From Holacanthus passer (taxonomy: Eukaryota; Chordata; Actinopteri; Pomacanthidae): a stretch of 64,000 nucleotides of DNA. Under the pieces are notes generated by a model. That model made no database searches. It worked only from the letters and a program-made list of their open reading frames with translations, and was not told the DNA's origin. Where the stretch lies: NCBI GenBank assembly GCA_025331565.1, contig JAFREQ010000068.1, forward strand, positions 744,001-808,000, read 5' to 3'. This document shows, piece by piece, positions 50,760 to 63,660 of the stretch (the first letter of the stretch is position 1; each line of letters starts with the position of its first letter). Position numbers and translations under genes: made by a program.

Positions 50760-53700
50760 CACATGCTGAAGTTATCACTAAATGAAAGCTTGGCAAACCA
50801 GGACCCATAGCCCTGCTGCAACAGGTATGCCCTCAGCATGCTCTTGGCCTCCTGGTATGGCTTCGCCATCTTCTTCAGTGACAAAACAACAAAAGCAGTA
50901 TGAAAAATAACAACCGCAACGGAAAACTTTTCTGAAGCATATATACAACTGTCTTCACAAAATCAATTTTAAATGGGAAATGATGAAGTGAAGTTAGGAA
51001 AGAATGGTACTGCAAAAACATATTGTAGCTCACTGACAATAAGAAGAATAATTACGAACAGACACTTAAACAGTCAGGATCCACAATAAGTTAAAGCTAC
51101 CTTTGAGGACTAACAGCTAGCTACTGAAAAAACTAAGTGAGCTGTATGACTGGAGTAGACACAACATAATCATGTGAAAAGTGTTTTTAAAATGAATGAT
51201 GAAATGATGAGATTACCTTGGCTTGTCTGTAGGATCTTGTGGACAGCAGGTCCTGTCTCTGGGCCTCTTTGGCCACCAACTTGAAGCGGTGCAGCATCGC
51301 TGCTTTGCACAGACGACTTGTCAGAGAGGAGCAACTCTTAAAGGGAGATCTACAACAAGAAAATCAATGTAAAGAAACAGCTATGCTATAACACCGGCTA
51401 CATCTCACTGTTTCTCGCAGCTGGTAATCTGCCAGTTAGGCTGCCTTGTTTGAACTTTGAAATGATTATGAACCACTTATCATCCATTTATCATTTATGA
51501 TTTCTCAGTAATTATGTTATGATCAATAGCAAGCTCTGAAGTCGTGTTACTGATTTCTGAAATTTTAAATAAATGATATCCAGTTTTTGTGGTAGCAATC
51601 TCTTAACAGTTTGAGAATGGAAAAGCACCACACCAAACATAAACTGGCTACCAGCAAATGTGACTGACAAAATAGCTTCATGCTAAATTGGTTGGCTACA
51701 TATGATACCCTAGCATCAGCTTCCCATATAGTCATCCTTACTCCTCTATGGTCTTGCCCTCCAAGGAATCCACAACCTCCAGGGAGCTGTCTCCTTCGCT
51801 CCAGTTGGTAGCGTAGGTCAACTGGTCACTGTCGGTGCTGTCGGTAGCTACAGAAGGCACCAGGCTGATATGCGGCTTAATCACGCAGTACAACGTGGGC
51901 AGCCGGGAGGTGATCCCCTCCATGCGCTGGATCACAGAGATCTCCATGCCACGGATATCACTGCAGCCAGAGTCACCTGTAGGATGTAAGATAGAGAGAG
52001 AGACAAAGTTTAAGGCATAAGGTTTAAACTGACAGAATGGCAACAAACTATAAAATAGAATGAGCTACAGGAGTCAGTTTGTAATTGTGTAAACTTTTTG
52101 CTTCATGGTGTGTCTAAAACTGATTTGGGTTGTAACAAAAGAATCTGATAATATAGTGTCTTCTAATGGAGTCGTCCACTGCAGTATTACTTTAATTCAT
52201 TAATCAAGTAGGTGCACTACTATAATTACTAATGGTAACTGGCATCATTATTATTAATCAACACTCTTACTTTGAGATGTCCATACAAAAGGTGTTCTAC
52301 TTTACATACATTTCCGCACCTACCCAATATAGCTTTGGAGTTTCCCTCTCTTAAAGACTGGGCAAATGTAGGTCACATATAGTGGGCCATTATGATTAGG
52401 AAAAGAGGAGAGGACAGAGTCTCATGGAAAATGAAATCTAACACGTTCATCTCTTGTGAAAGCTGACTTGGAAACTTGAGTAGGATATTTTCACACCTGT
52501 TCTAATGTTTAGATCGAAACAGATGATATTTATCTTGGGGAATTTGTTTGCCAGTTGTGTCATTTGTGCATGAGAAACCAGCTTTGGTTGACTCTTTCCT
52601 TGAGACAATATTTTGAGTATGTGCCAGATCCTTAGCACATGCTAAAGGCCCTATCTGCCTTCTCTAACTATATTAAACACCAGCTTTGGCTTATGCCATG
52701 ATTGAAAAGGATTCTATTTAAGAGGTAGTCAAACAACTACTAACTAACGGAAAAGAATATCTTTACACTCTCATTTTCTATGCAACCTGAGGCAGATCGT
52801 TTTAAGTATGATCAACACTGAATACCAGAAAAACAGGAACCCCAATTTAATGCAATCCCATAGAACACTCCTTTAATAATCAGCTAAATCTCTTGTATGA
52901 TGTTTTGACACATTGACACATCACCATGCCCAAGCAAAAATCTGGTGCTGAGCTGAAACCTACACAGACAATTAATTTCCTACCACATTTTTTTTTTTCA
53001 TCATTCTGGTAGATTTCCCCTATCCCTGAGAGGTACTCATCTATCTCTATAGGGGCTGACGTTTGTGTTGCATTGGACGGCATTACACTTAAAAGGTGGA
53101 TCAGAGGAAAAACACTAAAAAATCCAAAATGATCTTTAGGGTAGAAATCACACGTTCTTCTGGCTGTAGGTGACTATGCCACTTGTAAACTCTACAAAAG
53201 CTTAAAATATGACGCACTCTGGATCAAGCAACCAACACAATGAAGTGAAACTCTTCAGTGAACTGGTAAACAAACTGGAAGTGCAATTCTTCTAAAAACA
53301 GGTTATCAGCATAAATCAGAACATCTGGGTCTCTTGCTTTAAAAACCATGACAATCCTAGTCTAAAGAGTATGATTTGACTTGTTGACTTGCCTATGAGG
53401 ATGCTTTGGACATAGATGGGATTAATAAAGTGGCTGAGCAAGGCTCCCTGGTATCCCAGCACCTGCCACTGAGTGAGCTTGTCTGTGGTAGACATGCTGA
53501 CCACCTTGGAGGCAAAGTGATCAGTGGCTGATGAGTAAACTGAGAACACCTTTAAAAGAAAAAAATCAGTTTGTTTTTATGCAGCAGTAGCATTGTAACA
53601 GTTGTAATGCCATTTATATTATGACTCCATGATGTGTTTAAAACTTTTGTTGCACATACCATACAAGCAACATTAAAACAACAACAACAACAAAAAAATC

Positions 53701-56700
53701 ACCTTGCCCTCCACCAACAGGTGTAGGCCGATCTCGTTGTTGGCTTGCCATGCCGAAAGGGAGAGTGGGTTCAGGCGCCTGAGAATAGAGCACAGAGCGG
53801 AGGAAAAGCATTTGAAAGCTTTGCATTGGTAAAAATATTACTCATGCTACTTTATTTAGAATTGGAATTTTTCTAGCTTCTATAAAGACCTAACCACTAT
53901 CAAAAACAGTCACATAAAGTTTAGAATAAAACGACAGCAGGGCAAGCTTGAGGAAGGATTTTTATGTCAGTAACACCTTACAAAATAGGGTATATAGACT
54001 ACCCCAATATTGCTCCAAATATTTAGTTGACCTTTCCATTACTCAAGACCTTCACATTACTTGATCTCAGTGTCTTGTGAGACCGTCCAAAGGATGAAGT
54101 TGATAATCAAACACTCACAATTTTGAAGGGACCTGAGCGGTACCCTTTGGCAGCTGGTTTACGTAGAGGTGGAGGGTGATGCCGCTCTTCAGGCTGAGGA
54201 GGCTGCTGCTGCTGTTCTGCTGGAAGATCGACTTTGTCCTCAGATTTGCCGTCTTGCTGAAGAACATCAGCAGGTGCCGGTACAGAAACCTGACAGCGGA
54301 GATGGGAATAGCTCATTGTGTTACATCTGAAATATGTGCATTAATGCAATACCAGCATCTAGAGATGAAGTCCCACACTGAGGAAAAAAAGGTCATCATG
54401 CCGTCCCTGTGAAAAATTCCATAAAATAATGTATATTATAGATGAGTCTGAAGCATCTGCAAACCAGCAAAATTCACAGATTCTACATGTAAAATATTCC
54501 TAAATCTTGATTCTACCTGAAACCTATTGTGCAAAACAAATCCCCAATAAAAGCAAAACTGTGTGACACCAGAGCTAAATTTTAGCAGGAGAATATATAT
54601 ATATCGGTAAAGACATCTACCTCGTTAAATGAATGCTAATTTTGTTAAATCGTATTAGTGGTTATCAGAGATGTGTGAAATACTGGCATTTTAAAACTGT
54701 CTGTATTCAGTTTTTGTGGTTTCACAGTAATCAACACTGTGATATTTTTCAGTACCTCTTCCTCTTTCAGACAATAACAATGTAATGAACATTTCCAGTT
54801 AAATTAATGTGACAACACAAATTCTCTACAAGAAAGATTGAATAACAGAAGTCACATATTGGCTTGATTGAGAATTCATATAGCAAACTTGTATATAATG
54901 ATAATCAGATTTGACAAGGGAAATCGTAATATGTGTGATCTCAGAGCATTGGGGGACAGTTAACAAAACAACAGGAAATGCAACCACATTGAGAGCCACA
55001 TTGAGAGACATTTGTAGGCTACTGTGGTCTACATATGTGTCTATGTATACTTACTTACCTTACAGGCAGAATGTACACATTCAACAGATATGTCATCTGT
55101 GTGATCACGTTATAAACTTCTCCATGCTTAAAGGTGATTAAACTGGTGTTAATCTTGAACCCTTTCAGGGGTTCATGACAAATAGCATTTTCCATTACTT
55201 AAAAGATGGTTTGTACAAAGTGAAAAGCTTGTAAAACTTCAGAAACTTCATTTTGATTTTAAAATCTGAGTTTGTAACCTCTGTGTTTCAAATAATTAGC
55301 AAGTATCATTATCTTACATGTAAAAAACAATACTTTGACACTGCCAACACTGGATAATCACCCAGGGTCATGTTTGCAACTAACCTCATAAGTGACCTCC
55401 TTGCAGTTACCACTGCATGTGAATCGTGCACAATCCGTCCTCTGAACGAAGGGCTCTCTTTGGTATTGAAGTTCCCAGTGCCGAAAGCGACCACCTCATA
55501 TCCAGCAGCTAGAGAGAGAGTTTGTACAGAGGTAGTGGACACTTAACTGCTGAACAGACAACACCTCAAATATATTTTATTTATTTACTAAGCAGATCTG
55601 AAGGAGCTACAAAAACAGCATTGCTCCTTATTATATAGTATGTAATATTTTATAAAGTATATGTTAAAAGGCAGGACCGTCTTTACATTGTGCACACCAA
55701 TGTCAAATTGTTATTGTACAAAACATAAGATAAGATAAACCTTTATTCATCCCACAGTGGGGAAATTCACAAATTACAGCAGCAAAGGGGATAGAAGCCG
55801 TTAAATAGTACAAAAAGCAGTTTAAACAGGCTAAAAAGACGATATTAACAAATGACTCAACCACACAATCAGACTGATAAAATGGCTTTTAGATGAAAGT
55901 ACCTGTTGTAAAACTGTTTACTAACCAATCTTCAGATATACCTCAGATTTTTTCCTTGTGAGAGCTCACTTACAAGTCTGACAGACGAACGCTGCTGTGG
56001 TGCCCGCACAAGCAGAAAACTCTGGGTGGCTGTTCATCAGTTTAGTGAGCTGATCCCAGACAGCGAGTGGAATCTGGAGGTCGACGGAATTCTTGGTTTC
56101 TGAAAACAGAGAAAACAATTGAACTGATCTCATTACAGGGCATGTACAGAGATATGTATATTCTACAGTAGCATGTATTTGTGCAGTATTCACTTCAGGC
56201 CTAACAGGTTACAATTCTTAAACTTTTCATTTAATATGGATGTCAAAACCCTCCAATTAAAACCTTAATTGCCACTGTCAATATTGTGGCTGAGGTCTAG
56301 TTATTCTTCTGCATGCATCTCAGCGTAAAGTGTTAGATACTGTGAAGTGCAACATGATTCTGTATTTCTGACTAAAAAGATTTAAATTCATATTGCTAAG
56401 GTATAGTGTGCAGCCATCGATTAAGTCAGAGTCACATAGAAATCCAGAATTACTTTGAATGGTTCTACAAGGGTGGATGTCAGAGATGAAGGGCTGCTCT
56501 TTTACTGGCAGGGGTTGAGGGACACCTAAGGAAAAAAACAGGCATGGAAATCAATGCAGACTGAAGTCTATTTGGCTAACAAGTTATACTGACTTCTACT
56601 GTAACACTGACTGTACAACCGAGGGTAACCAATCTGGAAAATAAGCATAGCCTTTACCAGCACTAGACAAATCACCAAAGTCTGCGGCAGAAACACATCA

Positions 56701-58992
56701 TACTTTGATCAGCATTAGACCCTAACCTGATGCTTCAGGGCGGACTGAAGTCAAACCATCCAAGGTGGGCAGCAGGTCCTCCAGAGCAAGCACTGCCGCT
56801 TTGAGACGAGCCTCCTTCTTGGATTTTCCCATGCCAGTCTTGTACTCAACTTCATCAATTACCACACAAAAGGCAAAACAAACCGATATGTTGCCTAAGA
56901 AAACAAGAGAGGAGAGTTGTGGATGCGTCTTCTTTGACCAGTTCTATGTAGAGTAAGCAGTCAGATTTCAGGAATCATGGGAAGAGCTGAGAGTCTCTAG
57001 GTTTTCAGTCTAACCAAACTTTAGAAAAGTTAATTCCACTTGCTAGAGCCTTCAAACACTGAAAGTAGCCACAATCAATGACTTCCAAATTTTGGGATGG
57101 CAAGCGCAGCCACTGGACAAAGAAATGTAACAGGTATTTTGCTGATACCATTTCTATTTTCTGTAACAGAAAATGTCACGGTTTTAAAGCGCTTGACTAA
57201 ATTTAAAAATTTGGGCAGTGTTCAAAATAATCTCAGAGTCTGTTGCTACATTTGTTATCAATTATTCTGGTTGTCAGACACTATTGATAAAATCATTCCT
57301 CCCACAGACAAACCACAGCAGAAATGATTAGTCATGTATTCCATTAGATTACCGACAGAAAATTAAACACCAGTATGATTTTTCAAGCAGAAATGCCAAG
57401 CATTACATAGTTCCAGCTTCTCAATTTGGAGGTTCTGTCACCTACAGAAGTTCTCTGATGACTCTGCCATCGTCGGCCTCATTGCAGATGTGGGCGACAG
57501 GGAATACAGAGAACTGACACAGGACTTTATGGACTGGTGCCAGCAGAACCGCCTCCAGATCAACGCAGGGAAAACCAAAGAACTGGTGGTGGATTTCCGC
57601 AGAGCAGACTCTATCTGCCCAGGAGACTGAGGTCTTTTGGAGTGCAAGGGGCACTCCTGAAGACGTTCTACGACTCTGTTGTGGCATTAGCCATTTTTTA
57701 TGGAGCAGCTTGCTGGGGCAGCAGCATTTCAGCTGTGGACAGGAAGGGATTGGACAAACTCTTCAAGAAGGACAGCTCTGCACTGGGTTGCCCCCTTGAC
57801 CCAGTGGAGGTGGTGGGAGAGGGAGGATGATGGCTAAGCTGTCATCCATGTTGGAGAATGACTCCCACCCCCTGCGGACACTTTAACAGCTCTGAAGAGC
57901 TCCTTCAGCGATAGACTGCTTCACCCAAAATGTGTGAAGGAGCGATATCGTAGGTCTTTCCTTCCTGCAGCTGTCAGGCTGTACAACCAGCACTGCTCCC
58001 AATATACCATGCATTTATGTCAACACACATTTATGTCATCACATCTGTGCCAGTTCCATTCACTGTGCAATATTTCATTTCAGTCAATTTCAATGCTCAA
58101 TATTTAGCATTTAGTATTTAATATTTCATAGCATCATAATTCCAGTCCATAGTGTAAATACTGGTAACATATTTCATTCACATTTGCAAATTGTAAATAA
58201 TCTCATGTAAATATGTTAAGATCTTTTTTAGTCTGTTGTTCTTTCGTAGTACTTAACTGCACTATCACCTTTGCTGCTGTGCAATGACAAATTATTTATC
58301 TTATCATGTCTTATTTGCAGACAAACAATTTTTAAAAGTCCTAAAAAGAAGTCATCAGGAATAAAAAAAAACAATATTAGAAATAACAACCCTAACAAAG
58401 GAAGTATATAATTTGTTTGCATAAATTGTTATAGTATAACTAATCAACAGGCTTCCATGGACCATTAAGAACAGTAGTGGTCTCTGAAGTGAATGTGAAT
58501 GCACACAGATATGTTCAGGAATTTTACCTGGCTGCACAGTCTCCTTTATTTCCAGGCGGAAGTGCAAAATCTGTTCAAGATTATAGAGCAAAGCCACAGC
58601 GTTTATCTCGCCTTGCCTGTATCTCTCAATCAGCCCTTCAGGTGAGACTTTTGGCTTGACAGCAGGACCTTAGTTGGTGAAATAAGGAAAGGTGTATAAA
58701 GGACAAGTTAAAATTTTCCACCTATATAAAATTCTTCACTTGACAACAGAAACCAGACCTCACAGGGGATGAATGTCGTCTGAAAGTTATCGTCTGGATT
58801 AGTTATTAAATGAATTATCACTGGTGACAGATATTGCTGATAGAGATCTGTGGGATTTAAGCAAATCATATTCTGAAACTCGGTAGGTTTGAATGTACGT
58901 TTCACTTGTTGGACAGGGCAGGAGATCGCATTCTTCATGGGTGTAAAACAGGCTCCTCTGGATCCTCGAAATGATGCACCAGCTGGAAACAT
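50759..58992 (-). CDS. adad1: Adenosine deaminase domain-containing protein 1 (ADAD1/TENR), complete 12-exon CDS
   Basis: Minus-strand coding exons are 58764-58992 (ATG 58992-58990), 58528-58668, 56727-56894, 56454-56525, 55974-56099, 55385-55508, 54119-54289, 53703-53778, 53393-53549, 51742-51976, 51217-51349 and 50759-50872. They sum to 1746 nt, or 581 aa plus stop; human ADAD1 is 576 aa. Every junction is GT-AG except a GC donor after 53393. A dsRNA-binding domain lies at about residues 105-185 (YRQGEINAVALLYNL, FCVVIDEVEYKTGMGKSKKE, ARLKAAVLALEDLL). An ADAR-type deaminase-like domain follows (VVAFGTGNF; HDSHAVVTARRSL; FLYRHLLMFFSK; STTDKLTQWQVLGYQGALLS; KPHISLVP; NWSEGDSSLEVVDS; SRLCKAAMLHRF). 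The end is YQEAKSMLRAYLLQQGYGSW and FSDNFSM. The catalytic Glu of HAE is Val at residue 278, and both zinc-cysteine sites are replaced, so it should be inactive. ADAD1 is a testis RNA-binding protein needed for male fertility in mice. First-exon boundaries are the least certain. Confidence 0.93.
55725..55790 (-). mobile_element. L2/Maui-like LINE 3' tail, inverted, in an adad1 intron
   Basis: ATAAGATAAGATAAACCTTT then ATTCATCCCACAGTGGGGAAATTCA is the reverse complement of the tail seen at 35828 and 49697, with its (TATCT)n end still present. Confidence 0.75.
57431..58310 (+). mobile_element. Internally deleted non-LTR retrotransposon (LINE) in adad1 intron
   Basis: The plus-strand frame reads FSDDSAIVGLIADVGDREYR (F-x-D-D of the RT catalytic loop), then FMDWCQQNRLQINAGKTKEL and VVDFRRADS. 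A stop and frame change follow, then another frame with RLRSFGVQGALLKTFYDSVV, ALAIFYGAACWGSSI and KGLDKLFKKDSSALGC. The remaining 3' part still encodes, in shifted frames, the L2/CR1-type C-terminus (HPKCVKERYRRSFLPAAVRLYNQ). A deletion removed the RT thumb region. A TTATCTTATC-like tail ends the element near 58310. It is a dead copy, inserted opposite to adad1. Confidence 0.85.
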
Positions 58993-59437
58993 CCTGAAAG
59001 CTTGAACAGAACAACAAAATAAACTCTACTACATGAAACCACAATTCAAAAAAAAAAAACGACTGACAAACACAGACGTTAGCTAAAGTTCTCAAAGTCT
59101 GAAGACTTCAACAAGTCCTGAAAAGGGTTCAAGGTCATCCATTGACAAACCCAGTGTGACCAGTTTAACTGGTTTTATTAGCAAGTGGTCCACTTATTTC
59201 ATAGTCGAAAATATGGCAACAACAGAAATATTATTTAGTAGGAATTTGCTCCAACGTCTAATGTCATACTTTCTACAGGTTAGCAAAAAGCTAGTAGCTA
59301 GCTAATATTTAATTAAGACCGTTAACAGACGTTTCATCTCTTAAAGACTTTTAACTTTAAACCTACTTTAGCCTAGAAGCAGATGTCAGCAGTCAAACCA
59401 AACATTCAGAGCTTGAAAGTACAACTTCTACACTCAC

Positions 59438-59592
59438 CGAGCCCGAAATCTGAGCTAAAATGATCGTCTAATTATTTTAACGACTTTAACTGTGTTGTTT
59501 TTTTTTTTAATCAGGTGCACGCGACGCTGCCTGAATGTGGGCGTGTCTGACGTATGAGCGTTGGCTATGATTGGCTGTTGCCCTTTGATTGG
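59438..59592 (-). promoter_or_regulatory. adad1: adad1 noncoding first exon and promoter
   Basis: The minus strand has a consensus donor (CGGGCTCG|GTGAGTGTAG) ending a noncoding exon at 59438. An acceptor TTTCAG lies immediately before the ATG-containing exon at 58992. Two CCAAT boxes (minus orientation, from plus-strand ATTGG at 59570 and 59588) lie about 100-150 bp upstream. No TATA box. Confidence 0.55.
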
Positions 59593-59599
59593 CGACGCG

Positions 59600-62500
59600 C
59601 AGAGATCGTTTGCAAAACAAGATGAACTTCGTCGTTTGTAAAATTATTGACGCCGTGTTGTTTAAACATGATTCACTCACATGCCATTGAAAACTAACAG
59701 ACAAACTTAGTGTATTCTCAAGCTCAGTTTGTCTTCAATGTTGCTCCTGCCACGTACAAACTGATCCTATTAATGTAAATGCTGAACAAATTTAAGATGT
59801 GGGCAAAGGAGTCTGGAACCTTTCCTCTCCTCTCAGGCTAATCAACTCACCCATCTGGCTCATAACTCACTCACAGTCACTTTTTACATATATTACAGAT
59901 GGCTGCAGCAGATTTTCCACAAAGGGGATTTTTTTGTTCATTGTCACGTTTAGTTCTACACATGCAAATGCATCATCAATAGAAATGGAAAGTACAAACA
60001 GCAGATATATTGATATCTCCTGTCATACAAAGACAGGGCAGAAATATTAGCATAACACCAGATTTGGTATCCTGAGATTCTTCTTCAATGTTGCACTTTT
60101 TACAGATTGTAGTTTTAACAAGATCGTCAGGTTAACAGAACACAACCGAAACAAACTTCTCACACATTGAGAGTGTATTTCCTGTACCTGTTCTGGAAAA
60201 GCTGCATGACTTACACCTCTGCATGAAGGAAACAAAGAAAACTATAGCTAAGGTCATGGTTACCAACATGTATTCTTGACCTGTTTACTCAAGTCAGATC
60301 ATTTTTTGGCCCATGCAGCTGTCTGAATGCAGACAAATATATATTTGCATTTGGTTTTGTTCCAATGAAACTGAGTGTAAGTAATCGAAAGGGGGCTTCC
60401 TCCCCACCCCCGGCTGACATGAAAGCAGTTGTGGTATATCTGTATACAGGGGCAACTTCCTCCTCCTCTCAGACATTTGCTGACGGCAGAGATGACAGTC
60501 CTAGTCTCACCGTCTGCATCCTCACTAAGACAAAATAAACTCGCCTCAAATACCTCCAGCAGTGTCATTTATTTGTTTAGTACCTGCAAGTGTCCTGTAA
60601 GCGACTGGTTTTGCAGTTCAGGAATTTCCCTACATCCGGATCACTTAAAATAGTCGTGCGGTTTGGCTGATTCTGCCACCTCACACTCACAGTTTTAGGG
60701 GTTTTAACACTCTCCTGCTTTGTTATTTATAGAAAAGACGTAGTGTCAGACAAGGCAGGTCACGGGACACTTGGCCTAGTAATCTCACTGTAGCAACTAC
60801 AGATATCTGGCTGATGATAAACATATTTTGTTTTTCCGGGTTTTAACATCCTACTTGAACACCTGCTGTTTGCAGCCACAAAGGCAGTGAAAAAAGAATT
60901 GCTCCTGACCTTTTACCCTGTTGAACCATTGAGAATAAATTATAGTAAATTTGTTTATATGCATTGTTAAGAATATATTTTATTTCTAAAGGTTAGAATA
61001 TAATAATTGTGAAAAATACATTAGAAGATTGATACCATGGTTTATGTAAGGGGAAAAAAATTGCTGAAAATCTAGGCTATCTAGTATTAGTGGTGCTGTA
61101 TATTTGATTGTATGTATTTTGCAGCCTAATTTCTTGTCTTCCTATACTACAGTAGCAATATGGTCGAGTATGGCTCAGTGACATAGATGTGAGGGGGTGG
61201 CTGCCTGTGGTTAGGGGCTCGACATTGCTTGTGTTCAAGCAACTGCCAGAATCGAAACTTCTTGCGCGTTAAAGGGTCATCGTGAAACGCTACTGGTCTC
61301 AGAGTTCTCAATTCTCCTCTTGAACCACGAAGTACCCTCGCTGGGAGCAATGATTAGCAATTACGAGAGAGTAAAAGTAAAATGGAACAAGCAGCCCACA
61401 GTCGGCGAGAAGTGAAGGTCACCACAGGAAAAAATATGGTTTTACCCCCCACGCAGATTGTAGGGACAGAGTTTGAATTGACTTCTCTGATCAGTCACAC
61501 TTGAAAAGGGAAAGGACGTGGTCTGAAATGAGTTTGCTCGCTCCATCCTCCTGTTAATCTTCCCATAAGCAGCTAAGATAAAGGAAAAAGATGAGTCACT
61601 CGACTTTGAGTGTATGACTCAACTCAGTTTTCCCATTAATGAAGCTGGATGAGAAGCACTTTGTTCTCTGTTTTTCTTCTATTTTGATATCAGAGATCTC
61701 TTCGCTCTAATGGTTCACATGATTGAAGAAAGAGTTTTGTGAATGATAACTAGACGCTGTCATCATTCATTTTTAAAATCCCTTTTAGGCATTTAGTCGG
61801 TTCTATACCAGACTAATAATAGATTGAAAAAGAAGAAGGACATGTGTAAATTACAAGAGAAAAGACTGAAAAGTTTATTTTTATCTATCGTGAGGTTGTT
61901 TGTTCAGCACGGAAAAATCAAAAACGGCCACTATCGGAAGTGAAACCTTCAACCCTGGAAATATTTGCTGTTATTAATAACTTAGTGCACGTCTGCACCA
62001 ATTTGGAAAAGCTAAACCCCAACTGAAAGCCATTAGAGGCAGCGGAAATTCCCCCCACAGAGCGAGATTTTCAGGACACCACGTTCACTATCAAACTCTG
62101 AAACTTCTTTTTTTCATTTAACATGTATTTTGCAAAAACAGATTCAGAGGCCCCAGACTTGAACATGGCACCGACATTCAGCTGGTCATGACACACAGGA
62201 TTTGATGTAATCTGGAGATAAACACAAACACTTACAAACATGCATGACGTGTAGGTTAATCAACCCTCTGTGGTTGGAGGCTTATTTTTGCGTCCGCCCA
62301 CGACAAGATTTATGATTAATAGGCCAATAACAGGCTTTTTAACCTGACGCTTAACAACGTTTGAATTTTTAAGACTGACAAATGTAATTTAATCCATATA
62401 ACAATTGCATAGTCCAGCTGCCACTAATATTCACAAATATATATGATCATTGTCTTTTGAAACTGTAGAGGGCAGTGTAAGAACAGAGATAAAACTAAAG

Positions 62501-62990
62501 TGTATGGCACAAACTAAAGGTTACACGTTTCACACAATGTTCATTCAGTGTCAAATACTCAAGGTGATGAATGACAAGGTCTCAGTGATATAAGATAATG
62601 AGTCACCAGGGTTGGGGAGGTGACTTTAATCGTTATCATTCACCTCATCACATACTGCAACAGATTGCCAAAGTTTAAGCAAACTCCTTCTGTTTTCAGC
62701 TCACTTTGAGTTACTTTCAGATAATTATGCCAAATCTGAAAAGAGAGTTTGCAAAGAAACAAAGTTTAAACAAGTTTTTTTTTTCTTTTCATCCAGCATC
62801 ATTCTTTTTACAAACATAATCAAAATAGAATCTAAATGGAAAACAATTTCTGGAATTTAGTGAATTTAATGGCATTTAAGTTCTCCAAAGTGAACATTAT
62901 AGACCTCCAGCTTCATGATTTATGATGAGAAATAAAAGCTCTCTGGACTGAACACATGAAGGTCACATGGGCACATGTCTCTCCAAGTAT
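59600..62990. other. Intergenic region upstream of adad1
   Basis: No gene or clear repeat is recognisable. Synteny predicts the bltp1/KIAA1109 gene beyond the right edge. I did not find its exons here. Confidence 0.55.
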
Positions 62991-62998
62991 GACACACG

Positions 62999-63660
62999 TA
63001 TAAAAGGCTGCAGAGAGCCACGCTAACCGCTTTACTGGACAGACCATCAGAAACCAGAGCCTAGCGCCCCATGGCTAACGCATGTTTGCTCTGACAGCAG
63101 CCCACCATTGATAAATAACAGCAGCTCTTCTTCGGCCTGCTGGTGCAGTCGCGTTCAGCTGCAGCTCTCCAGTGCGTCTCCACAGCCAAGATTGAATCTT
63201 CCCCATTCATTAGACTAAGTGGATGAGGCTCTCTAATAGGGGCTCCCTTCCCCTCAATAATTGCCGTTGATTGGCGTAAATTAGACCCTAGTTGCCAGAC
63301 GAGTGATTCTCGACGACGATAATCCGATTCCCAACTCAAACTAATAGGATTTTAACTCTGGCTTTGGCCTAATGTCCGTCTGCAAACCCTGGCTGTGGCC
63401 CTATGCCCCATCCAGCCGACGTCCTCTGGATCATATCTGGGCCAGGCCGAGCCGAAGCTGCGGCGGCGTATGGATTCAGTGGGGTCGGGGGTCAGGTCAT
63501 CGCTGCCTCTCGCCCCGCGCTCTCGGTGACTCATCCCCCGCACGACACGCTCGCCATCAATCGGTCATTCATGCGTGTCACTTACATCATCAAGGGAACA
63601 TGTATGTGAATGAGACTGGAGTCTGCCGGAGCACAGAGCGGATGTTGGGTGTCTTCGGTT
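62999..63660 (+). promoter_or_regulatory. TATA-containing, GC- and CpG-rich block at the right edge (candidate promoter or conserved element)
   Basis: TATAAAAGGC at about 62999-63008 is followed by a locally GC-rich stretch (63370-63560) with many CpGs, an AP-1-type TGACTCA near 63527, and homeobox-type sites (CTCAATAATTG, GGCGTAAATTAG) at about 63250-63285. No long frame with family similarity; overlapping frames on both strands are compositional. Confidence 0.35.
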
